From Amaricoccus macauensis (GTDB lineage: Bacteria > Pseudomonadota > Alphaproteobacteria > Rhodobacterales > Rhodobacteraceae), in NCBI RefSeq assembly GCF_014201905.1, contig NZ_JACHFM010000001.1:1254994-1318993 (forward strand): a stretch of 64,000 nucleotides of DNA. The letters run 5' to 3'. Numbering within the stretch: the stretch's first letter is position 1; each line of letters opens with the position of its first letter. Below the pieces are notes generated by a model. The model did not search any database. It was not told the DNA's origin and saw nothing but the letters and a program-made list of their open reading frames with translations. This document shows positions 1 to 8,250 of this stretch, one piece after another. Position numbers and translations under genes: made by a program.

Positions 1-928
1 CGAGTGCCGCCGGCGCGGTAAAGACGGGCGCCTCCGGCGTGGTGGACCCGCCCTCCGCACCGACACGCACATGCTCCGGCCGGATACCGAGCGTGACGGC
101 GTCGCCGACCTCGACCCGGCGGGCGAGCGGCACCGCAACGGGCGTGCCAAGCCCGAGGTCGATGAGCGCGATCCGGCCGGAAAGCTCCGCCACCCTGCCG
201 GGGAGGAAGTTCATCGCCGGTGATCCGATGAAACCCGCCACGAACAGGTTCTCCGGCCGCTCGTAGAGATCGAGCGGGCTGCCGACCTGCTCGATCCGGC
301 CGGCGTTCATCACCACGATGCGATCGGCGAGCGTCATTGCCTCCACCTGATCGTGGGTGACGTAGATCATCGTCGAGGCAAGCTCGGCCTTCAGGCGGGC
401 GATCTCGACCCGCATCCCCACGCGCAGCGCGGCGTCGAGGTTCGACAGCGGCTCGTCGAGCAGGAAAAGCCTCGGCTTGCGGGTGATTGCCCGGCCGATC
501 GCCACGCGCTGGCGCTGGCCGCCGGAAAGTTCGCCCGGCCGCCGGCCGAGGAGCCGCAGGAGGCGCAGCTTTTCCGCCGCCCCGGTCACGCGCTCGCGGA
601 TGTCGGGCCTCGGCGTCCGGGCGATCTCGAGCCCGAAGCCCATGTTCCGCTCCACGGTCATGTGCGGATAGAGCGCGTAGGACTGGAAGACCATGGCAAC
701 TCCGCGCTCGATCGGCTCGGCCTCGCTCACGTCCTCGCCGTCGAGCCGGATGCGGCCCGAGCTGATGGATTCGAGGCCGGCGATGATGCGGAGCAGCGTC
801 GACTTGCCGCAGCCCGACGGGCCGACGAGGACGCAGAACTCGCCGTCGCGGACCAGGAGCGACAGCTCCGGGATGACGGTGAGGGCGCCGTATCGCTTGG
901 TGATCCGCTCGATCGAAAGCGTCGACAT
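1..928 (-). CDS. Carbohydrate ABC transporter ATP-binding protein (partial)
   Basis: ATPase subunit of a CUT1-type sugar importer (MalK/UgpC/MsmK family), acting on the inner face of the membrane. The visible 309 residues begin [14 protein letters not shown]. They show Walker [10 protein letters not shown] (about 36-44), a Q-loop region [12 protein letters not shown], signature LSGGQRQR, Walker [14 protein letters not shown], an H-loop THDQVEAM and the start of the C-terminal regulatory (TOBE/OB) region. The C-terminus lies beyond the left edge. It begins 4 bp after the stop of the upstream permease, so it is the last visible gene of the operon. Family assignment is firm; the substrate is not encoded in this subunit. 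Confidence 0.93.
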   Translation of the reverse strand, partial: MSTLSIERITKRYGALTVIPELSLLVRDGEFCVLVGPSGCGKSTLLRIIAGLESISSGRIRLDGEDVSEAEPIERGVAMVFQSYALYPHMTVERNMGFGLEIARTPRPDIRERVTGAAEKLRLLRLLGRRPGELSGGQRQRVAIGRAITRKPRLFLLDEPLSNLDAALRVGMRVEIARLKAELASTMIYVTHDQVEAMTLADRIVVMNAGRIEQVGSPLDLYERPENLFVAGFIGSPAMNFLPGRVAELSGRIALIDLGLGTPVAVPLARRVEVGDAVTLGIRPEHVRVGAEGGSTTPEAPVFTAPAAL

Positions 929-932
929 GGGG

Positions 933-1766
933 TCAGCCTTTCACCGCGCCGGCGAGCAACCCGCCCACGAACGCGCGCTGCACGATGATATAGAGCAGGA
1001 CCAGCGGCAGCGCGATCAGCGTCAGCACGGCGAAGAGCGCGCCGGGGTTCGACATGTAAAGACCCGAGTACTGCATCGGCACGATCGTCAACGTCTTCAT
1101 CTCCGCCTCGGTCATCACGATGAGGGCAAGGAAGAACTCGTTCCACGTGACGATGAACTGCCAGATCGCCACGAAGACGAGGGCGGGACGCACCAGCGGC
1201 AGTGCCACGTGCCAGTAGGTCTGCCACGCGGTGCAGCCATCGACGCGCGCCGCCTCGAAGAGCTCGGAGGGCGCGTCCTCCATGAACGCCTTGAGGATGA
1301 CGATGCCGAAGGGCACGCCGAGGGCGGCATAGGGAAAGATCAGGCCCCAGTAGGTGTTCACCCAGCCGAAGGTCCTGAGCAGGATCGCGAGCGGCAGGAC
1401 CAGCGAGGCGAGCGGCACCATGAGCGTGGTCAGGAGCGTCGCATAGAGCACCGTCACGCCGCGCAGCCGCAGCACCGCCGCGGCGAAGGCAAAGAGCGAC
1501 GAGGCGGCGACGACGATGGCGACGGTTGCGAGAGTGACAACGAGGGTGTTGAGAAAGATCCGCCCGAGCGGGTTGTCGCGGATCACCATGACGAAGTTGT
1601 CGAAGGTGACGGGCCAGGTGAAGAGCGCGGGGTCGAACGCCTGCGCCGGTGTGCGCAGGCCGACCGACAGCATGTAGATCTGCGGCACCATCCAGAGCGC
1701 GAGGACGAGAAAGAGCACCGCATGGACGGTGAGGCTGCGGAGCCTGGCGCGGGTGGCAGGGGTCAT
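933..1766 (-). CDS. Carbohydrate ABC transporter permease (MalG/UgpE-like)
   Basis: Inner-membrane permease of the CUT1 importer, 277 residues starting [15 protein letters not shown], with about six hydrophobic segments. The cytoplasmic EAA loop that docks on the ATPase is visible as [20 protein letters not shown]. The size and single N-terminal transmembrane helix before the first periplasmic loop fit the MalG-type partner. Its ATG overlaps the stop of the other permease by 4 bp (ATGA), implying translational coupling. A much longer in-frame reading upstream of this ATG only shadows the neighbouring gene. Confidence 0.92.
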   Translation of the reverse strand: MTPATRARLRSLTVHAVLFLVLALWMVPQIYMLSVGLRTPAQAFDPALFTWPVTFDNFVMVIRDNPLGRIFLNTLVVTLATVAIVVAASSLFAFAAAVLRLRGVTVLYATLLTTLMVPLASLVLPLAILLRTFGWVNTYWGLIFPYAALGVPFGIVILKAFMEDAPSELFEAARVDGCTAWQTYWHVALPLVRPALVFVAIWQFIVTWNEFFLALIVMTEAEMKTLTIVPMQYSGLYMSNPGALFAVLTLIALPLVLLYIIVQRAFVGGLLAGAVKG

Positions 1767-2686
1767 GCGCCCCCCTTCGCGGGTGCGAGGCGCGCGCCGA
1801 GGACGGCAATCTGCACCAGCGACAGCGCGAGGGCGAGCAGGAGCACGATCACCGAGAGCGTCGCGCCCTGTCCGGTGTCGCCGAGCACGAAGCTCTGCCT
1901 GAAGATATGGGTGCCGAAGACTTCGCTGGCGTGGTTCGGGCCGCCGCCGGTCATCAGGTGGACGATGGGAAAGGTCTGGAGCGTGCCGATGATGCCGAGG
2001 AGCAGCAGCGACCGGGTGGCGGGCGCCAGCATCGGCACCACCACGCCGGTGGCGAGACGCCAGCCCGAGGCGCCGTCGACGCGAGCGGCGTCGAGCACCT
2101 CGCCGGGCAGATTGGCGAGCCCGGCGATGTACATGAGCATGGAGAACCCCGTCCACTGCCAGACGTTGACGAGGATGAGGGCATAGATCGCCTGCGACGG
2201 CTCGGCGATCGGCGAGGAGACCATGGTGATGCCAATCCGCGCCAGATACGCCTGCGCGATGCCGTAGTAGGGCGCGTAGATCTGCACCCAGACGAGGCTG
2301 ATGACCGAGACGGACGTGACCACCGGCAGGAAGAACGCGGTGCGGAAGAAGCCGCGCAGGCCGTGGGTGTGCCGCTCGATGAACCACGCGAGCAGGCCGC
2401 CGATCAGCATCTGCACCGGAATGGTGATCGCGCCCCAGAGCACCATGTTGCGCACCACGATCCAGAACGTCGGATCGACGAGCACCGCGCGATAGTTCGC
2501 GAGACCGGCCCACGTCTCGCTTGCGCGATTGCCGGTGTAGAGGCTCTGCCCGGCGACCCAGAGGATCGGATAGGCGATGAAGACCACGAAGAGCAGCACG
2601 GCCGGCAGGGCAAAGAGATAGAGGCGTTCGGCCCGCAGCCGTGACCGGGGCGGAGCCGGTTCAGATGCCGCGCGGCTGACGGACAT
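1763..2686 (-). CDS. Carbohydrate ABC transporter permease (MalF/UgpA-like)
   Basis: Second permease of the importer, 307 residues. After a charged N-terminus it has about six transmembrane segments beginning LYLFALPAVLLFVVFIAYPILWV. The EAA-type loop reads DAARVDGASGWRLATGVVVP. It pairs with the MalG-like permease it overlaps by 4 bp. It is separated from the binding-protein gene by a 64-bp gap that contains a terminator-like hairpin, so it is probably made at a lower level than the binding protein. Confidence 0.92.
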   Translation of the reverse strand: MSVSRAASEPAPPRSRLRAERLYLFALPAVLLFVVFIAYPILWVAGQSLYTGNRASETWAGLANYRAVLVDPTFWIVVRNMVLWGAITIPVQMLIGGLLAWFIERHTHGLRGFFRTAFFLPVVTSVSVISLVWVQIYAPYYGIAQAYLARIGITMVSSPIAEPSQAIYALILVNVWQWTGFSMLMYIAGLANLPGEVLDAARVDGASGWRLATGVVVPMLAPATRSLLLLGIIGTLQTFPIVHLMTGGGPNHASEVFGTHIFRQSFVLGDTGQGATLSVIVLLLALALSLVQIAVLGARLAPAKGGA

Positions 2687-2710
2687 GTTGGACCTTTCGC
2701 GGGGAAAAGA

Positions 2711-2745
2711 GGCGGCCGGGCCGGGAGGGTGAGCCCTCGGCCGCC
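2711..2745 (-). terminator. Hairpin between binding-protein and permease genes
   Basis: GGCGGCCG (2711-2718) pairs perfectly with CGGCCGCC (2738-2745), and a smaller AGGG/CCCT hairpin sits in the loop. Read on the minus strand the stem is followed by a T-rich tract (TCTTTTCC). This position, just after the solute-binding protein stop, is where sugar ABC operons often carry a partial terminator or RNA-processing hairpin that keeps the binding protein in excess. That role is inferred. Confidence 0.55.
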
Positions 2746-2750
2746 AGTGC

Positions 2751-4043
2751 TCAGTTGGCTGCGAGGGCCTTGTCGGTCGCCGCCTGTACCTGCGCCAGCG
2801 CCGCCTCCGGGTCGAGGCTGCCGGCCGCGACCCCGGCGAGGCCGTTGTCGAGGGCTTCGGCCACCGCGGGCGAGGCGAAACGCTGGTTCTCCGCCTTCGG
2901 CAGGTCGGCCATGAAGCGGTCGTAAAGCGCGCGGGTGTGATCGGTGATGTCGCCCTCGGGCTGATAGCCCGGCACGGCCGGCAGATCGTTCAGCGCGTTC
3001 AGCGCCTGTTGCAACCCGACGCCGTTGGTGAGCTCCGCGAGAAAGGTCCATGCGGCGGGGTTGTCCGCGCCGTTCTTCGTCAGTCCATAGCCGATGTCGA
3101 TGCCGCCGACCGGCGGGCTCGGCGGGTTCCCCTCCCTGACCGGCGGCAGGTAGAAGAAGTCGAACCCGGCCATGCCGTCGACGAACTCCGACAGGGGCGG
3201 CGGGAACTTGCTCTCCTGCATCCACCACGAGCCGAGGGCCATCATGCCCACCCTGCCCTGCGCGAGAAGCTGGGCGCCCGTCGGATAGGCGTGGGCGCCA
3301 AGCGCGCCCTTCTGGAAGATGCCGTCGTCGAAGAGCGCCTTCCACGCGGTCATCGCCTCGACGAGTTCAGGCGACGTCCACGGCACCTCGCCGGTCTGAG
3401 CGCGGTCGGTGATGCCGGGGGAGAACTGGTTCGCGAGCATCAGGAAGACGTTCTCGTTCTGCCAGCCGTCGGCAGCGCCCTGGAACATCGGGATGTAGCC
3501 GCCTTCGGTCAGCGCATTGGCGGCGGCCTTCAGCTCGCCGTAGGTGGTGGGCACGGAAAGCCCGAGATCGGCGAAGATCTTCGTGTTGTACCAGATCGCC
3601 AGCACCTGGCTTTCCTGCGGCACCATGTAGGCGTTGGCGTCCCCCGCCGGGTTGCCCATCAGCATCTGCTTGCGGTTGACGGGGAAGATCTTCTCCGCCC
3701 AGTCGTCGCCCCACTCCTTCGCGGCGAGCGCGTTCACCGGGGCAAGGTCTTCGCGGTACTGCTGGGTGAGCGAGCCCGGCTGCAGGCCGATCACGTCGGG
3801 CAGGCTGCCCGAGGCGGAGGCGGCCTTGAGGGCGGTGATGTATTCCGGCGAATAGTTGTAATACGTGAACTTCACGTCGATGCCGGGATGCGCGGCCTCG
3901 AAGGCCTCGATCGACTTTTCCATCGTCGGCTGATGGAACCAGGACCAGACGGTGACTTCCTGCTGGTCCGCGGCCTCGGCCACGGAGATTGCCAGCATCG
4001 AGGCGGCTACAAGGCTCGCCGCCGAGGCAAGGGGCCGTTTCAT
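2751..4043 (-). CDS. Extracellular sugar-binding protein of ABC transporter
   Basis: Periplasmic solute-binding protein (family 1, MalE/UgpB-like), 430 residues. The start MKRPLASAASLVAASMLAIS opens a Sec signal peptide with likely cleavage near SVAEA-ADQQ. The mature part begins EVTVWSWFHQPTMEKSIEAF, typical of family 1 proteins, and carries several Trp/Tyr residues suited to sugar stacking. An earlier in-frame ATG would put 37 residues before the signal peptide and is rejected; GGGGAG lies just upstream of the chosen ATG. The position in the cluster says it binds the substrate whose catabolism the kinase, dehydrogenase and aldolase carry out; the ligand is unknown. Confidence 0.92.
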   Translation of the reverse strand: MKRPLASAASLVAASMLAISVAEAADQQEVTVWSWFHQPTMEKSIEAFEAAHPGIDVKFTYYNYSPEYITALKAASASGSLPDVIGLQPGSLTQQYREDLAPVNALAAKEWGDDWAEKIFPVNRKQMLMGNPAGDANAYMVPQESQVLAIWYNTKIFADLGLSVPTTYGELKAAANALTEGGYIPMFQGAADGWQNENVFLMLANQFSPGITDRAQTGEVPWTSPELVEAMTAWKALFDDGIFQKGALGAHAYPTGAQLLAQGRVGMMALGSWWMQESKFPPPLSEFVDGMAGFDFFYLPPVREGNPPSPPVGGIDIGYGLTKNGADNPAAWTFLAELTNGVGLQQALNALNDLPAVPGYQPEGDITDHTRALYDRFMADLPKAENQRFASPAVAEALDNGLAGVAAGSLDPEAALAQVQAATDKALAAN

Positions 4044-4127
4044 GACCTTCGGGTCTCCCCTGGATTGCTTTTCTGCCGGCGCCTCTGGCGGGGAGCCGGT
4101 CGACCTTGGGAGGCAGGCCCCGGGGTC

Positions 4128-4150
4128 GGGAGGCGGGCCGGCCGCCTCCC
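4128..4150 (-). terminator. Hairpin between aldolase and binding-protein genes
   Basis: A 9-bp perfect stem: GGGAGGCGG (4128-4136) and CCGCCTCCC (4142-4150) around a 5-nt loop, in the 119-bp gap between the aldolase stop and the binding-protein ATG. No U-tract follows, so it may attenuate or stabilise the mRNA rather than terminate fully. Confidence 0.45.
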
Positions 4151-4162
4151 CCACGCCGGGCC

Positions 4163-5203
4163 TCAGGCCGCCTTGGCGGCGGCGGTCTTCAGCACGTCCT
4201 CGGTCACGATCCGGTCGTCGCCGAGCGCGCGCAGCGGCTTGATGCCGAGCTTCTGGAGCTCACCGTGGTAGGCGCGAACGGCTTCTTCCGGGGCGATGGC
4301 GCCGTCCACCACCTGCCGCATGAGCGCGACGAGGTGGAGCGGCGATTCCGCGAGGTTGATCTTGCGGCCGAAGAGCGCGACGCGGGCGCCGTAGCGCTCG
4401 CCCTGCGAGAGCAGCTCGAAGGTGTCGCGGGTGGTGCCTGCCCCGCCGCCGAGGATGCCGACGATGAGCGAGGGGTCGAAGCTCGCCAGCTCTTCCAGCG
4501 CCTTCGGGCCGTTGAACGGAATCTTCAGGAATTCCGGCCGCTCCGCCTTGGTGAGGCCGGCGAGCGAGGACAGGATCATGTCGTTCAGGTACTGGCCGAG
4601 CTGCTCCTGATCCATGCCGATGTCGATGTTCGGATTGAACACCTCGTAGAAGTACCGGAAGTTGTTGGCCTGTGCTTCCTCGCGGAACACCAGGAACTCT
4701 TCGAGCGCGTGGGTGTCGCGCTCGAGATCGTTCAGGAACGTCACCGAATAGAGCCCGAGGTCGGTTCCGGTGATCGGCGCGCCGGGTTCGGGGTACGGGG
4801 TTCCGGTCATCGCGCGCGAAATCGTCACCGAGCGGAACGGCTGCGACGGGAAGTCGCGGTAGGTGCCGTGGCGCACCCCGGCCCAGCAGTCGGTGGAGAG
4901 GTTGGCGCGGATCGCCGGCTTCACCGCCGAGCCCTCGAACGTGCCGCGCTCGTGCAGCAGTTCGAGATTCGACACCGAGACGAGCATGATGTCGAGGATG
5001 TCCTGCTTCACCAGCGCGTCGATCTGGTCGAGGAACTCGGCGCGGGTGCGCTGGCGCGGGCCGCTGGCGTCGGTGTGGTCGAACCCGGTACAGGCGGCGC
5101 CCGCGCCGGCGTCTGCATCCTTGGCGTCGGCGATCAGAAAGTCCGTGGGCTTGTAACGGCCCTCGCGGATGTTCGTGAGCTTCGTGTCCATTCGCGTCGT
5201 CAT
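4163..5203 (-). CDS. Class I aldolase-like protein (LacD/DhnA family)
   Basis: Predicted TIM-barrel aldolase of 346 residues. The C-terminal half carries the signatures of DhnA/LacD-type Schiff-base aldolases: FLKIPFNGPKALEEL with candidate lysine K227, then VGILGGGAGTTRDTF (about 248-262) and GARVALFGRKINLAESP (about 272-288). These bind a sugar phosphate and cleave it by retro-aldol reaction in the family. It is encoded with a sugar kinase and a polyol-type dehydrogenase, so it probably cleaves the phosphorylated ketose made by them. The N-terminal about 160 residues are not diagnostic. Start chosen at the ATG preceded by GGGGGATCC; a second ATG lies 4 codons in. Exact substrate unknown. 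Confidence 0.72.
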   Translation of the reverse strand: MTTRMDTKLTNIREGRYKPTDFLIADAKDADAGAGAACTGFDHTDASGPRQRTRAEFLDQIDALVKQDILDIMLVSVSNLELLHERGTFEGSAVKPAIRANLSTDCWAGVRHGTYRDFPSQPFRSVTISRAMTGTPYPEPGAPITGTDLGLYSVTFLNDLERDTHALEEFLVFREEAQANNFRYFYEVFNPNIDIGMDQEQLGQYLNDMILSSLAGLTKAERPEFLKIPFNGPKALEELASFDPSLIVGILGGGAGTTRDTFELLSQGERYGARVALFGRKINLAESPLHLVALMRQVVDGAIAPEEAVRAYHGELQKLGIKPLRALGDDRIVTEDVLKTAAAKAA

Positions 5204-5298
5204 GGATCCCCCTTCGGGGCCGCGTGCATTCCCGCGACCCGCATCGCGAGGCCTGCCGCGGCCTCTCACGCGGAACTGATGGTTCCCTCGAGTCTTGA

Positions 5299-5326
5299 GA
5301 TATAAGTCCCTGTCAAACTCTGTCAA
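5299..5326 (-). promoter_or_regulatory. Predicted promoter upstream of the aldolase gene
   Basis: On the minus strand: -35 TTGACA (5326-5321), 16-bp spacer, -10 TATATC (5304-5299), about 90 bp upstream of the aldolase ATG. It lies in the 129-bp gap after the regulator gene, so the aldolase-transporter half can be transcribed separately from the kinase half. Confidence 0.6.
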
Positions 5327-5327
5327 A
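5309..5327 (-). promoter_or_regulatory. Candidate DeoR-type operator (copy 1)
   Basis: Minus-strand TTTGACAGAGTTTGACAGG is a direct repeat of TTTGACA with a 10-bp period, overlapping the -35 element. Fifteen of 19 positions are identical to the motif at 8202-8220 upstream of the kinase gene. Direct repeats on one face of the helix fit DeoR/GlpR-family operators. The linked DeoR-family gene is the obvious candidate regulator. Confidence 0.5.
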
Positions 5328-5332
5328 GCCTT

Positions 5333-6160
5333 TCACGCGGTCAGATGTTCCACCTCATCCACGACCGGCACCACCGTCACCTTCACGTCGATGGCGGCGA
5401 GTGCGTCGAGGTGCTCCGGCGCGATCCCGTCATCGGTGATGACTTCGTCGATGTCGGAGAGATCGCCGAAGGCGCTGAAGCACGGCGCGCGGAACTTGGT
5501 GCTGTCGACGAGCAGGATCCGCCGCTCCGCCGAGCGCATCATCGCCCGCTTCAGGGCCGCGACCTCGATCGTCGCGTCGGTCAGGACCGACCCGCTGACC
5601 GCAAGCGCGCCAATGAGGCAGACGTCGGCGTGGATGCCGGCGAAGAACGCCTCGCCGGGCGGGCCGGCGAGCATGGTCGAGCCCGGCCGCACGGTGCCGC
5701 CGGGCACGATGACCCGCCAGCTCGGGACGCCGGCGCTGACGAGCGCGATCTCGAGGCTGTTCGTGACGACGGTGAGAGGCATGGCGCGGCGGGCGACGAC
5801 GGAGATCGTCTCGAGCACGGTCGAACTGCTGTCGCAGATGATGCTCTGCCGTGGCGAGAGCCGGTCGGCGGCCTCAACGCCGATGCAGCGCTTCTGCATC
5901 CGGCACATGGCCTGATGCAGCGAGAACTCCCCCTCGAACGCCGCGCGGGCGGGCGGGATCAGCAGCGCCCCGCCGTGGGTCCGCTCGAGATACCCCGCCT
6001 CGGTCAGGTGTTCGAGGTCGCGGCGCACCGTCGACTGCGAGCCGCCGATCACCTCGGCAAGCTGCTGGATCGAGGCCGGCCCATGCGCGCGCAGGTGTTC
6101 GAGGATCAGCGCCCGCCGCTTGGCGGGGACGAGCTCGACACGTTTGGGCGGGAGCTGCAT
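5333..6160 (-). CDS. DeoR/GlpR family transcriptional regulator
   Basis: Sugar-phosphate-responsive repressor, 275 residues. The N-terminal winged helix (about 10-60) reads KRRALILEHLRAHGPASIQQ through STVRRDLEHLTEAGYLERTHGGAL, the DeoR signature. The C-terminal DeoRC effector domain contains CDSSSTVLET, TNSLEIALV, PGGTVRPGSTMLAGP and LLVDSTKF. The ATG at 6160 is used; a GTG at 6169 overlaps the upstream dehydrogenase stop (GTGA) and is also possible. It most likely controls this cluster, responding to a phosphorylated intermediate. Two matching candidate operators are found at 5309 and 8202. Confidence 0.9.
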   Translation of the reverse strand: MQLPPKRVELVPAKRRALILEHLRAHGPASIQQLAEVIGGSQSTVRRDLEHLTEAGYLERTHGGALLIPPARAAFEGEFSLHQAMCRMQKRCIGVEAADRLSPRQSIICDSSSTVLETISVVARRAMPLTVVTNSLEIALVSAGVPSWRVIVPGGTVRPGSTMLAGPPGEAFFAGIHADVCLIGALAVSGSVLTDATIEVAALKRAMMRSAERRILLVDSTKFRAPCFSAFGDLSDIDEVITDDGIAPEHLDALAAIDVKVTVVPVVDEVEHLTA

Positions 6161-6165
6161 GGGCG

Positions 6166-6939
6166 TCACCAGATCGTGTAGCCGCAATCGACCAGCAGCA
6201 CCGTGCCGGTGCACGCGCTGGCCGCGTCGCTGGCAAGGAACAGGATCGCCGAGGCGATCTCGTCGGCGCGCGCCACCCGCTTCATCGGCGTGCCCTCCAT
6301 CCAGTGGGGCATCAGAGTCGGGTCGTCGAAGCCGCCGCGCGACATGAGCGTGTCGACGTAGGTCGGCGCGACCGAGTTCACCCGGACGCCGCGCGCGGCC
6401 CATTCGCCGGCGAGCGAGCGGGTCATGTGGTGCACCCCGGCCTTGGCGGCGTTGTAGTGCGCCTGTCGCTGCGGCTTGTTGGAGATGACGCCCGACATCG
6501 AGCCGACCGTGACGATCGAGCCGCGCCCGCGTTCGAGCATGGGGCGCCCGAACTCGCGGCACGACCAGAACGTGCCGTTGAGGTCGATATCCACCACCTT
6601 GCGCCACGCGTCGTCGGACATGTCCTCGCCGCCGGTGTCGGGCCAGGCGATGCCGGCGTTGGCGATCAGGATATCGACGCCGCCATGCCGCGCGTTCGCC
6701 TCCGCCGCCACGCGTCCCACCGCGTCCGGGTCGGTGATGTCGAGGAGCACCGCGCCTACCTCGTGCCCGGCGGCCAGCAGTTCGGCGCGACCGGCTTCGA
6801 GGACCGCAGGATCGATGTCGGAGATGACGACCCCGGCCCCCGCCTCGGCCAGCGCCGTCGCGGTGGCGAGGCCGATACCACGGCCGCCGCCGGTGATGAA
6901 CGCGGTCTGGCCGGTCAGGTCGTATTTCCCGAGATACAT
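6166..6939 (-). CDS. Short-chain dehydrogenase (polyol/sugar type)
   Basis: Classical SDR oxidoreductase, 257 residues. It has the Rossmann motif TGGGRGIG (16-23), Asp at the end of beta-2 (SDID, about 41) suggesting NAD preference, NAG (94-96), and catalytic S147, Y162 and K166. The C-terminus ends DCGYTIW. Such enzymes in sugar ABC clusters usually oxidise a polyol to a ketose (galactitol or iditol type); that is inferred from context. It starts 9 bp after the kinase stop and is followed directly by the regulator, so the three are cotranscribed. Confidence 0.88.
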   Translation of the reverse strand: MYLGKYDLTGQTAFITGGGRGIGLATATALAEAGAGVVISDIDPAVLEAGRAELLAAGHEVGAVLLDITDPDAVGRVAAEANARHGGVDILIANAGIAWPDTGGEDMSDDAWRKVVDIDLNGTFWSCREFGRPMLERGRGSIVTVGSMSGVISNKPQRQAHYNAAKAGVHHMTRSLAGEWAARGVRVNSVAPTYVDTLMSRGGFDDPTLMPHWMEGTPMKRVARADEIASAILFLASDAASACTGTVLLVDCGYTIW

Positions 6940-6948
6940 CGCTTTCCC

Positions 6949-8178
6949 CTAGGCGGCCGCCTGTTCCTTCCGGAGCGCGCCGAGCACCATCAGGCACCCG
7001 CCGGTGAAGGTGTCTCCGAGCCCGAGCGTCGATGCCGGGCGGTCGATGTAGGGCGTCGAGACGGCGACGAAGTGCCAGCCGTCCCGAAGTTCGCTTGCAT
7101 CGAACGGCGGGGGTTCGAAACGGGCGGCGGCGGGGACCGACACCGTGCTGACCGGCCCGCCGGCCTCGGCGCGGGCGGCGGCGAGAAGCGAGCCGCACAT
7201 CAGCGCCTCGCGCTCCTCTCCGGGATCGCCGCGCGTCACCGACGCCGCCCATTCGTCGGCGTGCACGCAGAGCCGCGAGACGCGCAGGCGCTCGGCAAGC
7301 GCCAGCATCGCGTCCGGCGGCGGCACGCCGGGGGCAAGCTGCCGCAGCTCGGAATGACTCATGCCGATCGAGGTGACGACGCCGGCAAAGGCGTCGAGCA
7401 CGCTCTCCAGCCATTCGACGGTCTCGTAGCCGGCCATCTCCATGTGGATGAGCCCGAGGCCCTGCTCGCGCCAGCTGTGACAGAGCGCACGCACCCGCTC
7501 GATCCCCGCGGCGACGTCGTCGGGCGGAATGGCGTGGAAACCGGAGATGAGGCCGGCGCCGGCTGTCGCCGCCAGCTTCGGGGTGTGTCGGTCGAAATCG
7601 GGATCGTCGTCGAGACCGGGGTCGGCGAGGCGGACGATGATCCGCGACGAGCGCGGCGGCACGACGCCCGCGACCGCGACGCCGGCCGAGTAGTCGAAGA
7701 TGTAGATGTCACCCTGTCGCTCGCCGCGTGGCGTCAGGCCCTCGGAGGGAAGGAGGCGATCGCCTTCGAACACCAGCACGCCGGGCGGCAGCTGGGCCAG
7801 CATGTGCGCGCTGCGGTCACCGAGCGAGGTGGCCGCCGGCGCGCCGATGGCCGAGAGCACCCACGCCGCCTGCGCCCCGGTGCCGCCGAGCGAGCACGTG
7901 AGGTCGAGATTTTCCGCCAGCCATTCCGCGCCCTCGGGCCAGGGGAACAGCATCTCGCCGCCGACCCCGCGCGCGACCCGGTCGAGGAGCCGCGCGCCGA
8001 GGGCAGCCGCCTGCAGGGGAGCGTCGGGGGAGAAGAGCGCGCCCGTGCGCGCGAGATCGGTCCGGGCATCGACGCAGGAGACGAAGCCGCCCATGGTCAG
8101 CCTGGCGGCGGCCGCCTTGGCGGGGAACGTCGCGGCGAGGCGCTGATAGGCCCCGGACCAGGTGGCCGACGATCGCAT
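6949..8178 (-). CDS. ADP-dependent phosphofructokinase/glucokinase-like sugar kinase
   Basis: Ribokinase-fold kinase of 409 residues that resembles the ADP-dependent PFK/GK family rather than ordinary PfkB kinases. Seen: GGTGAQAAW (98-106), SGFHAIPP (212-219), IHMEMAGYETVEWL (244-257), the family-like GMSHSELRQLA (272-282) in place of the archaeal GMNEQEL, and the GLGDTFTGG anion-hole/catalytic motif with D389. The ADP-dependent family is best known from archaea and animals; bacterial relatives are mostly unstudied. First gene of the minus-strand cluster, with a promoter and candidate operator directly upstream. It probably phosphorylates the ketose later cut by the aldolase. ADP use is inferred only. 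Confidence 0.7.
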   Translation of the reverse strand: MRSSATWSGAYQRLAATFPAKAAAARLTMGGFVSCVDARTDLARTGALFSPDAPLQAAALGARLLDRVARGVGGEMLFPWPEGAEWLAENLDLTCSLGGTGAQAAWVLSAIGAPAATSLGDRSAHMLAQLPPGVLVFEGDRLLPSEGLTPRGERQGDIYIFDYSAGVAVAGVVPPRSSRIIVRLADPGLDDDPDFDRHTPKLAATAGAGLISGFHAIPPDDVAAGIERVRALCHSWREQGLGLIHMEMAGYETVEWLESVLDAFAGVVTSIGMSHSELRQLAPGVPPPDAMLALAERLRVSRLCVHADEWAASVTRGDPGEEREALMCGSLLAAARAEAGGPVSTVSVPAAARFEPPPFDASELRDGWHFVAVSTPYIDRPASTLGLGDTFTGGCLMVLGALRKEQAAA

Positions 8179-8201
8179 TTCAGCGTCTCTCCTGAAACGA
8201 T

Positions 8202-8220
8202 GCTCTCACACTCTTTCAAA
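8202..8220 (-). promoter_or_regulatory. Candidate DeoR-type operator (copy 2)
   Basis: Minus-strand TTTGAAAGAGTGTGAGAGC matches the motif at 5309-5327 at 15 of 19 positions, keeping the two half-sites 10 bp apart. It begins within the -10 region and covers the expected transcription start of the kinase gene, a position suited to repression. Confidence 0.5.
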
Positions 8221-8221
8221 T

Positions 8222-8250
8222 TTTATCTTTGGTTCTCCAATCTCGGTCAA
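8222..8250 (-). promoter_or_regulatory. Predicted promoter of the sugar catabolism cluster
   Basis: On the minus strand: -35 TTGACC (8250-8245), 17-bp spacer, -10 GATAAA (8227-8222), about 45 bp from the kinase ATG. The surrounding AT-rich patch stands out from the GC-rich background. Confidence 0.5.

Noticed and set aside
693-2186. Plus-strand 497-codon frame
   Set aside because: Antisense to the permease genes, low complexity, no family motifs.
5333-7414. Apparent giant protein joining the DeoR regulator to the dehydrogenase and kinase region
   Set aside because: Only the last about 275 residues are a true protein; the upstream part is another reading frame of the SDR and kinase genes.
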